From the NCBI GenBank assembly GCA_965227045.1, contig OZ245718.1, positions 2,852,001-2,916,000 of the forward strand: 64,000 nucleotides of DNA, in the 5' to 3' direction. Shown one piece after another: positions 42,906 to 52,419 of this stretch (position 1 is the stretch's first letter; every line of letters starts with the position of its first letter). The stretch is from UBA10649 sp965227045. Lineage in GTDB: Bacteria > Actinomycetota > Actinomycetes > S36-B12. The position numbers were made by a program, and so were the translations under genes. The notes beneath the pieces are model-generated. The model saw only the letters and a list, made by a program, of their open reading frames with translations. It was not told where the DNA came from and ran no database searches.

Positions 42906-43610
42906 GTGGCGCGCGCAGACCTCGACAAGGCACCAGCCGACGTTGCGGCGATGTTCGATGAGGTTGCCGATCGCTACGACATCACCAATGACGTCCTGGC
43001 CCTGGGACAGACGCGGCGCTGGCGCCGGGCCGTGCTCGAGGCGGTCGACCCGCAGCTCGGCGAGCGCATCCTCGATCTGGCCGCCGGGACCGGCACGTCC
43101 AGCGTTCCCTTCGAGGAGGCCGGGGCGACCGTCGTGCCAACGGACTTCTCGCTCGGCATGCTCAGGGTGGGCAAGGCGCGGCAGCCCGGCCTGCCGTTCG
43201 TCGCGGGCGACGGGATGGCCCTGCCGTTCCGGGACGCGTCCTTCGACGCGGCGACCATCTCGTTCGGGCTGCGCAATATCCACGATCGCAAGGCCGGACT
43301 TCGCGAACTTGCCAGGGTGGTGCGGCCCGGGGGCCGGTTGGTCGTGTGCGAGTTCTCGCACCCGACGTGGCGACCCCTGCGCACCCTCTACACGGAGTAC
43401 CTCATGAAGGCGCTGCCGTCGGTAGCGCGACGGACGTCGTCCAATCCCGAGGCGTACGTGTACCTCGCCGAGTCGATCAGGGCGTGGCCCGACCAGCGCG
43501 CGCTGGCCGCGGACATCGCCGAGACCGGCTGGGGAAAGGTGCAGTGGCGGGACCTGACGTTCGGGATCGTCGCGCTGCACCGCGCCGTCCGCGCAGAGTC
43601 TTCGCCGTGA
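42906..43610 (+). CDS. menG: Demethylmenaquinone methyltransferase
   Basis: This 234-residue SAM-dependent enzyme of the UbiE/COQ5 family does the last step of menaquinone synthesis. FDEVADRYD at 17-25 is the family N-terminal signature. Motif I is DLAAGTGTSS near 57-66, and SFGLRNIHDR near 120 and the REL..VVRPGG segment follow. GTG 42906 fits the family start; GTG 42834 is in frame upstream but would extend over menF. It is divergent from menF and lies 106 nt upstream of nuoA, with the Rex operator in the gap. Confidence 0.94.
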   Translation: MARADLDKAPADVAAMFDEVADRYDITNDVLALGQTRRWRRAVLEAVDPQLGERILDLAAGTGTSSVPFEEAGATVVPTDFSLGMLRVGKARQPGLPFVAGDGMALPFRDASFDAATISFGLRNIHDRKAGLRELARVVRPGGRLVVCEFSHPTWRPLRTLYTEYLMKALPSVARRTSSNPEAYVYLAESIRAWPDQRALAADIAETGWGKVQWRDLTFGIVALHRAVRAESSP

Positions 43611-43671
43611 GCCCCGCGAACCCGTTGGGCCGTTGCCCACGCGTTATCGGATCGGACTATGCTTTCGGCGG

Positions 43672-43689
43672 TCGTGAACCGATTCACAA
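43672..43689 (+). promoter_or_regulatory. Rex operator upstream of nuoA
   Basis: TCGTGAACCGATTCACAA matches TTGTGAA-N4-TTCACAA at 13 of 14 fixed positions and is close to a perfect palindrome. It lies 28 nt before the nuoA start codon. A possible -10 (TATGCT, 43658-43663) sits just upstream, which would put the operator over the transcription start, where a bound repressor would block initiation. Rex itself is encoded at 25997. The match is very unlikely by chance in this 106-nt gap. Confidence 0.78.
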
Positions 43690-43716
43690 TGGCGCAAACC
43701 GTGAGGAGATGCGGGC

Positions 43717-44076
43717 TTGAACGTCTACACCCCCATCCTCGTTCTTGGGGCTATTGCCTTCGCGTTCGCGGCGTTCTCGGTCACGATCGCGTCGCTCACC
43801 GGACCCAAGCGGTACAACCGGGCGAAGTACGACGCGTACGAGTGCGGCATTGAGCCCACGCCCCAGCCCATCGGCGGTGGCCGGTTCCCGGTGAAGTACT
43901 ACCTCACCGCAATGCTCTTCATCGTCTTCGACATCGAAATCGTGTTCCTCTACCCGTGGGCGGTCGCCTTCGACCAGCTCGCGGTGTTCGGGCTTGTCGA
44001 GATGTTCCTGTTCATCATCACCGTCCTCGTCGTCTACGCCTACATCTGGCGCCGGCGTGGACTCGAGTGGGACTGA
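43717..44076 (+). CDS. nuoA: NADH-quinone oxidoreductase subunit A
   Basis: This 119-residue membrane subunit of respiratory complex I has three helices, with the conserved loop YECGIEPTPQP and FDIEIVFLYPWAV in helix 2. It starts at TTG 43717, with GAGGAG 8-9 nt upstream as the ribosome-binding site; no ATG or GTG is available in frame at the right place. It is the first gene of a complete 14-gene nuo operon. A Rex operator is 28 nt upstream, so the whole operon is probably induced when NADH accumulates. Confidence 0.97.
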   Translation: MNVYTPILVLGAIAFAFAAFSVTIASLTGPKRYNRAKYDAYECGIEPTPQPIGGGRFPVKYYLTAMLFIVFDIEIVFLYPWAVAFDQLAVFGLVEMFLFIITVLVVYAYIWRRRGLEWD

Positions 44077-44086
44077 CGGAGTAGTT

Positions 44087-44641
44087 ATGGGCCTCGAAGA
44101 GCAGTTGCCGTCCGGGATTCTTCTCACGACAGTCGAGAAGTTCGCCGGCTATGCCCGCAAGGGTTCGTTGTGGCCAGCGACGTTCGGCCTGGCCTGCTGC
44201 GCGATCGAGATGATGGCCGCGGGCGGACCGCGCTACGACATCGCGCGATATGGCATGGAGGTCTTCCGCGCCTCGCCGCGGCAGGCCGATCTCATGATCG
44301 TCGCCGGGCGAGTCAGCCAGAAGATGGCGCCTGTGCTTCGCCAGATCTACGACCAGATGGCTGGACCCAAGTGGGTCATCGCCATGGGCGTCTGCGCATC
44401 CAGCGGCGGCATGTTCAACAACTACGCGATCGTTCAGGGCGTCGACCACGTCGTGCCCGTCGACATCTACCTGCCCGGCTGCCCGCCCCGTCCGGAGATG
44501 CTCTTCGACGCGATCCTCAAGCTCCACGACAAGATCCAGGACACCAAGATGGGCGCACATCGTCGCGCCGAGGTTGCCGAGCTCGAGACCATCGCGCTGT
44601 CCGCCCCCGCAACCCTTGAGATGAAGGGGCTCATGCGATGA
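44087..44641 (+). CDS. nuoB: NADH-quinone oxidoreductase subunit B
   Basis: This 184-residue peripheral-arm subunit carries the terminal [4Fe-4S] cluster N2, which passes electrons to quinone. The ligands lie in LACCAIEMM near residue 40, in MGVCASSGG near 104, and in LPGCPPRPE near 134. ATG 44087 is 10 nt after the nuoA stop. Its last 4 nt overlap the nuoC start (ATGA). The C-terminal tail beyond the cluster region is Ala/Glu-rich. Confidence 0.97.
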   Translation: MGLEEQLPSGILLTTVEKFAGYARKGSLWPATFGLACCAIEMMAAGGPRYDIARYGMEVFRASPRQADLMIVAGRVSQKMAPVLRQIYDQMAGPKWVIAMGVCASSGGMFNNYAIVQGVDHVVPVDIYLPGCPPRPEMLFDAILKLHDKIQDTKMGAHRRAEVAELETIALSAPATLEMKGLMR

Positions 44642-45339
44642 CCGACGCATTCCCCGCCGTGCCCGAGGGTGTGCGCGAACTGGACATCATCGGAGTCCGC
44701 CAAGGCGCCTTCGGCGTCTCCGGATCCGGCGACACCAGCGGATTCGGCGGGCTGGTCGAGCCGATCGTGCTGCCCGCCCCGTCGGTTCGCCCCTTCGGCG
44801 GATGGTTCGACGAGGTCTCCGACGAGCTCGAGTTGTCGCTTGCCGATCGCGGTCTTCCCGCGACCGAGGCGATCGAGAAGGTCGTCGTCTATCGCGACGA
44901 GATCACCTACCACGTGCGCCGTGAGCACCTCGTCGCCTTCGTCACCGCGCTTCGCGACGAGCCGGGCCTGCGCTTCGAGTTCTGCAGTGGAGTCCACGGT
45001 GTGCACTACCCGCACGAGACCGGTCGCGAACTGCACGCGGTCTACATGTTCTTGTCGATCACGCACAATCGGCGCATCCGGGTCGAGGTGTCGGTCGCGG
45101 AGGGCGATGCGCGCATTCCGTCGATCGTTGCCGTCTACCCGACCAACGACTGGCACGAGCGCGAGACCTGGGACTTCTTCGGCATCGAGTTCGAGGGCCA
45201 TCCCGGCCTCACGCGCATCATGATGCCGGACGACTGGCCCGGCCACCCTCAGCGCAAGGACTACCCACTCGGCGGAATCCCGGTCGAGTACAAGGGCGCC
45301 ACCATCCCGCCCCCCGACCAGCGGAGGTCGTACAACTGA
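44638..45339 (+). CDS. nuoC: NADH-quinone oxidoreductase subunit C
   Basis: This 233-residue peripheral-arm subunit has no cofactor and supports the quinone-site region with NuoB and NuoD. The conserved signature is NDWHERETWDFFGIEFEGHP-like near residue 165, followed by DWPGHPQRKDYPLGG near the end. An N-terminal extension of about 60 residues is Gly-rich. It overlaps nuoB by 4 nt, and its stop overlaps the nuoD start by 1 nt. Confidence 0.95.
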   Translation: MTDAFPAVPEGVRELDIIGVRQGAFGVSGSGDTSGFGGLVEPIVLPAPSVRPFGGWFDEVSDELELSLADRGLPATEAIEKVVVYRDEITYHVRREHLVAFVTALRDEPGLRFEFCSGVHGVHYPHETGRELHAVYMFLSITHNRRIRVEVSVAEGDARIPSIVAVYPTNDWHERETWDFFGIEFEGHPGLTRIMMPDDWPGHPQRKDYPLGGIPVEYKGATIPPPDQRRSYN

Positions 45340-46709
45340 TGTCGACCGACAACGTCACCTACTCGAGCGCCGGCGCTGCAGACGGCGATTCTCCCGATCC
45401 CTACGCGGGCTCGTACGACACGACCGAGGGACGCATCTACACGGTCGCCGGCGGCGACTGGGACACCATCACCGCGGCGCCCGAAGGCCAGAAGGACCGC
45501 ATCGTCGTCAACATGGGGCCCCAGCACCCGTCGACCCACGGCGTACTCCGGCTCATCCTCGAGATCGACGGCGAGACCGTCACGCAGGCCCGCTGCGGCA
45601 TCGGCTACCTGCACACCGGCATCGAGAAGAACATGGAGTTCCGCTCGTGGGTGCAGGGCGTGACCTTCGTGACGCGCATGGACTACCTGACTCCGATGTT
45701 CAACGAGACGGCGTACTGCCTGGCAGTCGAGAAGGCACTCGACGTCACCGATCAGATCCCCGAGCGCGCGAGCGTCATCCGCGTGATGATGATGGAACTC
45801 AACCGGATCTCCTCGCACCTCGTCGCACTCGCGACCGGTGGCATGGAACTCGGTGCGCTCACCGCGATGGAGTTCGGCTTCCGCGAGCGCGAACTGGTCC
45901 TCGACATCTTCGAGATGGTGTCCGGCCTACGCATGAACAGCGCGTACATCCGTCCCGGCGGCGTCGCGATCGACCTGCCCGCTGACGGCGAGCAGAAGAT
46001 CCGCGAGACGATCCCGCTGCTGCGCAAGCGCCTCAAGGACACCGCCGACCTTCTCGTCGACAACTCCATCTGGATGGGCCGTACGTCCGGAGTCGGCTAC
46101 CTCGATCTCACCGGGTGCATGGCGCTGGGTGTGTCCGGTCCCGTGCTGCGCGCAACCGGCCTTCCCCACGACCTTCGCAAGCTGCAGCCGTACTGCGGCT
46201 ACGAGAACTACGAGTTCGACGTCATCACCGCCACCACCTGCGATGCATACGGACGCTTCCTGATCCGCATCCAGGAGATGGAGCAGTCCCTGCGCATCGT
46301 CGAGCAGTGCCTCGACCAGATCAAGCCGGGGCCGGTGATGATCGCCGACAAGAAGATCGCGTGGCCCTCGAAGCTCTCGATCGGCAGCGACGGCCAGGGC
46401 AACTCTCCTGAGCACATCAAGGAGATCATGGCCGAGTCGATGGAGGCCCTGATCCATCACTTCAAGTTGGTCACCGAGGGCTTCCGGGTTCCGGCCGGCC
46501 AGGTCTACGCCGCGATCGAGTCACCCAAGGGCGAGCTGGGCTGCCACCTGGTGAGCTCCGGCGGCACGCGCCCGTATCGCATCCACTTCCGCGATCCCTC
46601 ATTCACCAACCTGCAAGCCGTCGCCGCCATGTGCGAAGGCAGCATGATCCCTGACGTCATTGCCGCGGTCGCAAGTATTGACCCGGTCATGGGCGGCGTG
46701 GACCGGTAG
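45339..46709 (+). CDS. nuoD: NADH-quinone oxidoreductase subunit D
   Basis: This 456-residue 49-kDa-type subunit forms the quinone-binding pocket with NuoB. The MGPQHPSTHGVLR segment near residue 58 holds the quinone-contact His, GYLHTGIEKN is near 88, and the C-terminus ends in DPVMGGVDR as in the family. An N-terminal extension of about 50 residues, including YDTTEGRIYTVAGGDWD, is the form found in actinobacteria. ATG 45339 overlaps the nuoC stop by 1 nt. Confidence 0.97.
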   Translation: MSTDNVTYSSAGAADGDSPDPYAGSYDTTEGRIYTVAGGDWDTITAAPEGQKDRIVVNMGPQHPSTHGVLRLILEIDGETVTQARCGIGYLHTGIEKNMEFRSWVQGVTFVTRMDYLTPMFNETAYCLAVEKALDVTDQIPERASVIRVMMMELNRISSHLVALATGGMELGALTAMEFGFRERELVLDIFEMVSGLRMNSAYIRPGGVAIDLPADGEQKIRETIPLLRKRLKDTADLLVDNSIWMGRTSGVGYLDLTGCMALGVSGPVLRATGLPHDLRKLQPYCGYENYEFDVITATTCDAYGRFLIRIQEMEQSLRIVEQCLDQIKPGPVMIADKKIAWPSKLSIGSDGQGNSPEHIKEIMAESMEALIHHFKLVTEGFRVPAGQVYAAIESPKGELGCHLVSSGGTRPYRIHFRDPSFTNLQAVAAMCEGSMIPDVIAAVASIDPVMGGVDR

Positions 46710-46727
46710 CGAAGCGGAGATAACCAG

Positions 46728-47402
46728 ATGCCAATCAGCGAGAGCACCGTCGAGCAGTTGCGTGAGCTAGCCGCGCGCTACCCGCAGGCGCGCTCGGCGC
46801 TGCTGCCGATGCTCCATCTCGTCCAGAGCGACGAGGGCGAGGTCACCGTCGACGGCATCAACGCCTGCGCCGACGTACTGGGCATCACGTCCGCCGAGGC
46901 CACGGCCGTCGCGTCGTTCTACACGATGTACAAGCGCAAGCCGGTCGGCACTCATCACATCGGGGTCTGCACCAACACGCTGTGCGGGCTGCTCGGCGGC
47001 GACGCCGTCTATTCCGCGCTGTGCGACCGACTCGGAGTCGGTCAGAACGAGGCGACCAGCGACGGCCAGTTCTGGCTGGAGCACATCGAGTGTCAGGCGG
47101 CGTGCACGCACGCTCCGGTGATGACGGTCGACTGGGAGTTCATGGACGACGTCACCCCGTCCTCCGCGGTCGACATCGTCGATCGCCTGGCACGCGGCGA
47201 GCAGGTCCAGTCCACCCGCGGTCCGGTCATCCGCGACTTCCGCGCGACCGAGCGCACCCTGGCCTTCCCCGACGACGGACTCGCGAGCGAGGGAACGCCG
47301 GTTGACGCGAAGATGCTCGTCGGCCTCACCGTCGCCAAGGAACGTGGCATGTCAGCACCCGGCATCCCCGCACCGGCGGCACCCGCAGGACAGGAAGGCT
47401 GA
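46728..47402 (+). CDS. nuoE: NADH-quinone oxidoreductase subunit E
   Basis: This 224-residue subunit carries the [2Fe-2S] cluster N1a of the NADH dehydrogenase module. The ligands are Cys in GVCTNTLCG near residue 84-89 and in IECQAACTHAP near 124-128. The C-terminal tail after about 205 is Ala/Pro-rich and variable. ATG 46728 follows nuoD after 18 nt with a GCGGAGATAA ribosome-binding stretch. It pairs with NuoF, encoded 3 nt downstream. Confidence 0.96.
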   Translation: MPISESTVEQLRELAARYPQARSALLPMLHLVQSDEGEVTVDGINACADVLGITSAEATAVASFYTMYKRKPVGTHHIGVCTNTLCGLLGGDAVYSALCDRLGVGQNEATSDGQFWLEHIECQAACTHAPVMTVDWEFMDDVTPSSAVDIVDRLARGEQVQSTRGPVIRDFRATERTLAFPDDGLASEGTPVDAKMLVGLTVAKERGMSAPGIPAPAAPAGQEG

Positions 47403-47405
47403 CCC

Positions 47406-48710
47406 ATGACTTTGACTCCTGTCATCACCGAGCACTGGGATGACCCCGAGCTCTACACGCTCGGCGGCTACCAGCGTTACGGCGGCTATCGCGCTCTTGA
47501 GTCCGCGCTCAAGCAGGATCCAGACGCCCTGATCGGTCAGATCAAGGACTCCGGGCTGCGCGGCCGCGGTGGCGCCGGCTTCCCGACGGGCCTGAAGTGG
47601 AGCTTCGTCCCGCAGAACGACGGTAAGCCGCACTACCTGGTCGTCAATGCGGACGAGTCCGAGCCGGGAGCCTGCAAGGACATCCCCATCATGATCGCGA
47701 ATCCGCATGCGCTGATCGAGGGCGCGATCATCACGTGTTACGCGATTCGTGCGAAGCACGCGTTCATCTACATCCGCGGCGAGGTGCCGCAGGCCCTTCG
47801 CCGCGTGGCCAATGCGGTACGTGAGGCCCGCGCGGCCGGCTTCATCGGCACCAACGTCCTGGGCAGCGGCTTCGACGTCGAGATCGTCGTTCACGCGGGT
47901 GCGGGTGCGTACATCTGCGGCGAGGAGACGGCTCTCCTCGACTCCCTCGAGGGCTACCGCGGGCAGCCGCGGCTCAAGCCCCCGTTCCCCGCGGTGGCCG
48001 GCCTGTACGCGTCGCCGACTGTCATCAACAACGTCGAGACGATCTGCAACATCCCCTACATCCTCGATCGCGGCGTCGACTGGTTCCGCCAGTTCGGAAC
48101 CGAGAAGTCCCCTGGCTTCAAGGTCTTTGCGGTATCCGGGCACGTCAATCGTCCCGGGATCTTCGAGGCTCCGCTCGGCATCACGATGCGCGAGCTGCTC
48201 GACTACGCGGGCGGCGTGCGTGACGGCCGCGACGTGAAGTTCTGGCTGCCCGGCGGCTCGTCGGTCCCGATGCTGATCGCCGACCACCTCGACATCCCGA
48301 TGACCTATGAGGACATGGCAGCGGCCGGCACCATGCTCGGCACCGGCACGCCGATGATCTTCGACAACACGGTCAGTGTCGTGAAGGCGGTGACGCGCTG
48401 GCTGGAGTTCTACAAGCACGAGTCCTGTGGCAAGTGCACTCCGTGTCGCGAGGGCACGTACTGGATCACCGGCGTGCTGGAGAAGTTCGAGCACGGGCAC
48501 GGTACCGAGACTGAGGTCGACACCCTGGTCAACCTCTGCGGCCAGATTGCCGGCCGCTCGTTCTGTGCACTCGGCGACGCAGCGGCGACTCCGTATCCCG
48601 CGGCGCTCAAGTACTTCCGCGAGGAGTTCCTCGCATCGACGACTACGTCGGCTGACGAGCAGTTCGATCCGCTCGCGGCCTATGTCTTCGCAGGGGCGGT
48701 GGCACGATGA
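47406..48710 (+). CDS. nuoF: NADH-quinone oxidoreductase subunit F
   Basis: This 434-residue subunit binds NADH and FMN and holds the [4Fe-4S] cluster N3. It has the NADH/FMN glycine-rich loop GRGGAGFPTGLKW near residue 56, then NADESEPGACKD near 83 and GAYICGEETAL near 170. The cluster ligands are in ESCGKCTPCREG near 340-350, with the fourth Cys in SFCALGD. It starts at ATG 47406. Its stop overlaps the nuoG start by 4 nt. Confidence 0.97.
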   Translation: MTLTPVITEHWDDPELYTLGGYQRYGGYRALESALKQDPDALIGQIKDSGLRGRGGAGFPTGLKWSFVPQNDGKPHYLVVNADESEPGACKDIPIMIANPHALIEGAIITCYAIRAKHAFIYIRGEVPQALRRVANAVREARAAGFIGTNVLGSGFDVEIVVHAGAGAYICGEETALLDSLEGYRGQPRLKPPFPAVAGLYASPTVINNVETICNIPYILDRGVDWFRQFGTEKSPGFKVFAVSGHVNRPGIFEAPLGITMRELLDYAGGVRDGRDVKFWLPGGSSVPMLIADHLDIPMTYEDMAAAGTMLGTGTPMIFDNTVSVVKAVTRWLEFYKHESCGKCTPCREGTYWITGVLEKFEHGHGTETEVDTLVNLCGQIAGRSFCALGDAAATPYPAALKYFREEFLASTTTSADEQFDPLAAYVFAGAVAR

Positions 48711-51085
48711 CGATCACGAACAACACCGGCACCGACGTCGAGATCATCGTCGACACGATCGGCGTCGAGGTCGACGGAGTCGAGATGCGCGTGCCCAAGG
48801 GCACGTTGGTCATCCGAGCTGCGGAGCTGCTCGGCATCGAGATCCCACGCTTCTGCGATCACCCGCTCCTGGATCCGGTCGCGGCCTGCCGCGCCTGCCT
48901 GATCGAGATTGACGGCATGCCGAAGCCGCAGCCCGCCTGCGCGCAGGTGCTGTCCGATGGCATGAAGGTCCACACCCAGTTGTCCTCTCAGGTTGCGCGC
49001 GAGGCGCAGGAGGGCGTGATGGAGTTCCTGCTCCTCAACCATCCGCTGGACTGTCCGGTCTGCGACAAGGGCGGCGAGTGCCCACTGCAGAACCAGGCGA
49101 TGTCCGTCGGGCGCCCCGAGAGCCGGTTCACGGGCGAGAAGCGCACGTTCGACAAGCCGATCAATGTCAGCGCGCAGGTGCTGCTCGACCGCGAGCGCTG
49201 CGTGTCGTGCGCCAGGTGCACGCGGTTCGCCGACCAGATCGCCGGCGACCCCATGATCGAGCTCCTCGAGCGCGGATCCCAGCAGCAGGTCGGCACGGCC
49301 GCCGACCAGCCGTTCGACTCCTATTTCTCGGGCAACACGGTGCAGATCTGCCCCGTCGGCGCCCTCACCAGTGCCGCGTACCGATTCAGGTCACGTCCGT
49401 TCGACCTCGTCTCTACGCCGACCACCTGCGAGCACTGCGCTTCTGGATGCTCGCTGCGCACGGACTTCCGCCGCGGCGTCGTCACTCGCCGACTCGCGTG
49501 GGAGGACCCCGAGGTCAACGAGGACTGGAACTGCGACAAGGGCCGATTCGCCTTCATGTACCAAACCGAGGGGCGCCTCACCTCGCCGCTGGTCCGGGAG
49601 AACGGAGAGCTCCGCGCCGCGTCATGGCCGGAGGCGATCGGTCTGGCTGCGCGCGGACTCGCCGCCGCCAACGGCAGCGTCGGTGTTCTCGTCGGCGGTC
49701 GGAGCACCGTCGAGGACGCGTATGCGTACGCGCGCTTTGCTCGCGCCGTGCTGGGTACCGACTCGATCGACTTCCGCAGCCGCCTGTCCTCCGACGAGGA
49801 GGCTCAGTTCCTCGTGTCAACCGTGGCCGGTTCGCCCGTGCACGTGTCGTACGACTCCCTGGAGTCCGCGCCTGCCGTCCTCCTGGTCTCGCTCGAGCCC
49901 GAGGACGAGTCCCCGATCGTGTTCCTGCGACTTCGCAAGGCGGCTCGCGGGCACACCCGCGTGTTCCAGGTCGGCGCGGTCGCGACCCGTGGCCTGCACA
50001 AGGTCAACGGCGAACTGCTCGCGGCCCGTCCTGGCGCCGAGGCAGCGGTGCTCGGCGAACTGAGTGACGACGTCATCGCCCTGCTGTCGCAGCCAGGCTC
50101 GGTAATCCTCGTTGGCGAGCGCATCGCGTCCTCCGCTGGCGCCGCGTCTGCCGCCGTCGCACTGGCGAGCCGCACCGGCGCGGCGCTGGCCTGGGTTCCC
50201 CGCCGTGCGGGCGAGCGCGGCGCGCTCGATGCCGGAGCGCTCGCCGGCCTGCTCCCCGGCGGACGTCCGCTCGCCGATCCTTCGGCTCGCGCGTCAGTCG
50301 CGTCCGCGTGGGGGATCGACGCCGACGCACTGCCCACCTCGACCGGGCTCGCCGGTACGGCGCTTCTCCAGGCCTCGGCTGCTGGCTCGCTGGCGGCCCT
50401 TCTGGTGGGCGGCGTCGAACTCGGCGACTACCCCGATGTTGCGGGAGCGATCGCCGCAATCGATGGCGCCGGATTCGTCGTCTCGCTGGAGAACCACCAC
50501 TCCGCGGTCACCGAGCGTGCCGACGTCGTGCTGCCAGTCGCGGTGGTGACAGAGAAGGCCGGCACGTTCCTCGACTGGGAGGGCAGGCCGCGTCCGTTCG
50601 CCCAGGTCTTCCGCGACGCGCTCACCATGGGTGATGCGCGTGTGCTGGCCATGATCGCCGAGGCCATGGGTTCGTCGGTGCCAGGGGATGTCGCGTCGCT
50701 GCGACGCGAGATGGGAGCGCTCGGCCCGTGGACGGGTGAGCGTGCCGCGGTTCCGACGGCTGCGGCCGCGCCGGTCAGCATGGGCGTTCGGCTGGTGACC
50801 TGGCGGCAGTTGCTCGACTCCGGGCTGATGCAGGAGGGCGAGCCGCACCTGGCGGCAACGGCGCGTCCGACCGTTGCGCTGCTGTCCGCGACGACTGCGG
50901 CACAGTTCGGGGAGACGGTCACTGTCAGCGGCCCCTCGGGCTCCGTTACGGTTCCTGTCGCGGTGGGCGACATCCTTGACGACACCGTCTGGCTGCCGCT
51001 GAACTCGCCCGGCTGCCACGTGTACGCCGAACTCGGCGTTCACGAGGGCGATCAGGTCGCATTGATCCGGGGAGGGGGAGCATGA
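48707..51085 (+). CDS. nuoG: NADH-quinone oxidoreductase subunit G
   Basis: This 792-residue iron-sulfur subunit has an N-terminal [2Fe-2S] ferredoxin domain (ligands in FCDHPLLDPVAACRAC near 45-65). The next cluster segments are CPVCDKGGECPLQ near 113 and CVSCARCTRF near 165, followed by the CEHCASGCSLRTDFRR motif near 244. The long C-terminal molybdopterin-oxidoreductase-like domain has lost catalytic function in the family. It is Ala/Gly-rich in its last third. ATG 48707 overlaps nuoF by 4 nt, and its stop overlaps nuoH by 4 nt. Confidence 0.96.
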   Translation: MTITNNTGTDVEIIVDTIGVEVDGVEMRVPKGTLVIRAAELLGIEIPRFCDHPLLDPVAACRACLIEIDGMPKPQPACAQVLSDGMKVHTQLSSQVAREAQEGVMEFLLLNHPLDCPVCDKGGECPLQNQAMSVGRPESRFTGEKRTFDKPINVSAQVLLDRERCVSCARCTRFADQIAGDPMIELLERGSQQQVGTAADQPFDSYFSGNTVQICPVGALTSAAYRFRSRPFDLVSTPTTCEHCASGCSLRTDFRRGVVTRRLAWEDPEVNEDWNCDKGRFAFMYQTEGRLTSPLVRENGELRAASWPEAIGLAARGLAAANGSVGVLVGGRSTVEDAYAYARFARAVLGTDSIDFRSRLSSDEEAQFLVSTVAGSPVHVSYDSLESAPAVLLVSLEPEDESPIVFLRLRKAARGHTRVFQVGAVATRGLHKVNGELLAARPGAEAAVLGELSDDVIALLSQPGSVILVGERIASSAGAASAAVALASRTGAALAWVPRRAGERGALDAGALAGLLPGGRPLADPSARASVASAWGIDADALPTSTGLAGTALLQASAAGSLAALLVGGVELGDYPDVAGAIAAIDGAGFVVSLENHHSAVTERADVVLPVAVVTEKAGTFLDWEGRPRPFAQVFRDALTMGDARVLAMIAEAMGSSVPGDVASLRREMGALGPWTGERAAVPTAAAAPVSMGVRLVTWRQLLDSGLMQEGEPHLAATARPTVALLSATTAAQFGETVTVSGPSGSVTVPVAVGDILDDTVWLPLNSPGCHVYAELGVHEGDQVALIRGGGA

Positions 51086-52419
51086 GCGATTCGCAGTTGG
51101 GTCTGTTCGGCACCGACCCGTGGTGGATGGTCCTGCTCAAGGCGGTCGCCATCTTCGTCATGCTCGTGCTGCTCACCTTGTTCACGATCTGGTGGGAGCG
51201 ACGAGTCGTCTCGCGCATGCAGAACCGCATCGGGCCCAACCGCGTCGGTCCGCAGGGGCTCCTTCAGTCGCTCATGGACGGCATCAAGCTCGCCCTCAAA
51301 GAGGAGATCATCCCCAGGACCGCGCACGTCGCAGTTTTCTGGATCGCCCCGGTCATCTCCGCGACGATGGCGTTCGTCGCGTTCGCCGTCATCCCGTTCG
51401 GTCCGACGGTGTCCATCTTCGGCACCGAGACTCCGCTGCAGCTGACGGACTTCCCGGTCTCGGTCCTGTACGTGCTCGCGATCGCCTCGATCGGCATCTA
51501 CGGCATCGTTCTCGCCGGCTGGTCCTCCGGATCGACGTACCCGCTGCTCGGCGGTCTTCGCTCAAGCGCGCAGATGATCTCCTACGAGATCGCGATGGGA
51601 CTGTCCTTCGTCGCTGTCTTCCTGTACGCGAGCTCAATGTCTACTTCGGAGATCGTCTCTGCGCAGCAGCCAATCTGGTTCGCGGTGATCCTGCTGCCGT
51701 CGTTCCTCATCTACGTGACGTCGATGGTCGGCGAGACCAACCGCGCGCCGTTCGACCTCCCCGAGGCCGAGGGCGAGCTGGTCGGCGGATTCCACACCGA
51801 GTACTCGTCGTTGAAGTTCGCACTGTTCTTCCTCGCCGAGTACATCAACATGGTCACGGTCTCCGCGCTGGCTACGACGCTGTTCCTCGGCGGCTGGCTC
51901 GCGCCCTGGCCGCTCTCGCTGTGGGAGGGAGCCAACTCCGGTTGGTGGCCACTGCTGTGGTGGCTGATCAAGGTGCAGTTGTTCATCTTCATGTTCATCT
52001 GGCTGCGCGCGACCCTGCCTCGCCTGCGCTACGACCAGTTCATGAAGTTCGGCTGGAAGGTGCTCATCCCGGTCTCGATCGTCTGGATCATGATCGTTGC
52101 CACGGCTCGTGCGCTGCGCAACGACATCACGCTCAGCAATCGCGAGATCCTCGTGGGCGGAGCCATCATCATCGTGATCCTGCTACTCGGATCGTGGGTC
52201 ATCTCCGCACGTCAGGAACGGCGCTACAAGGCCGAGGTCGAGGCGGAGGAGGCGGCGCTTGCCGCCGACTTCGATCCGATGGCCGGCGGCTTCCCCGTTC
52301 CGCCGATGCCCGGCCAGACCCTGACCTTCACGTCCCGTCGCGAACTCGCGCAGGGAACAACCATCGTCCAGGAGCCTGTGGCTCTTCCGGCCGAACCTGA
52401 GGAGGGCACCGATGCCTGA
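51082..52419 (+). CDS. nuoH: NADH-quinone oxidoreductase subunit H
   Basis: This 445-residue membrane subunit, with eight or nine helices, links the quinone cavity to the proton-pumping arm. It has WWERRVVSRMQNRIGPNRVGP-like sequence near residue 35. The Glu-rich loop ETNRAPFDLPEAEGELVGGF-like is near 220. A C-terminal cytoplasmic tail of about 70 residues after the last helix is charged and variable. ATG 51082 overlaps nuoG by 4 nt. The nuoI start lies inside its last 8 nt. Confidence 0.96.
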   Translation: MSDSQLGLFGTDPWWMVLLKAVAIFVMLVLLTLFTIWWERRVVSRMQNRIGPNRVGPQGLLQSLMDGIKLALKEEIIPRTAHVAVFWIAPVISATMAFVAFAVIPFGPTVSIFGTETPLQLTDFPVSVLYVLAIASIGIYGIVLAGWSSGSTYPLLGGLRSSAQMISYEIAMGLSFVAVFLYASSMSTSEIVSAQQPIWFAVILLPSFLIYVTSMVGETNRAPFDLPEAEGELVGGFHTEYSSLKFALFFLAEYINMVTVSALATTLFLGGWLAPWPLSLWEGANSGWWPLLWWLIKVQLFIFMFIWLRATLPRLRYDQFMKFGWKVLIPVSIVWIMIVATARALRNDITLSNREILVGGAIIIVILLLGSWVISARQERRYKAEVEAEEAALAADFDPMAGGFPVPPMPGQTLTFTSRRELAQGTTIVQEPVALPAEPEEGTDA

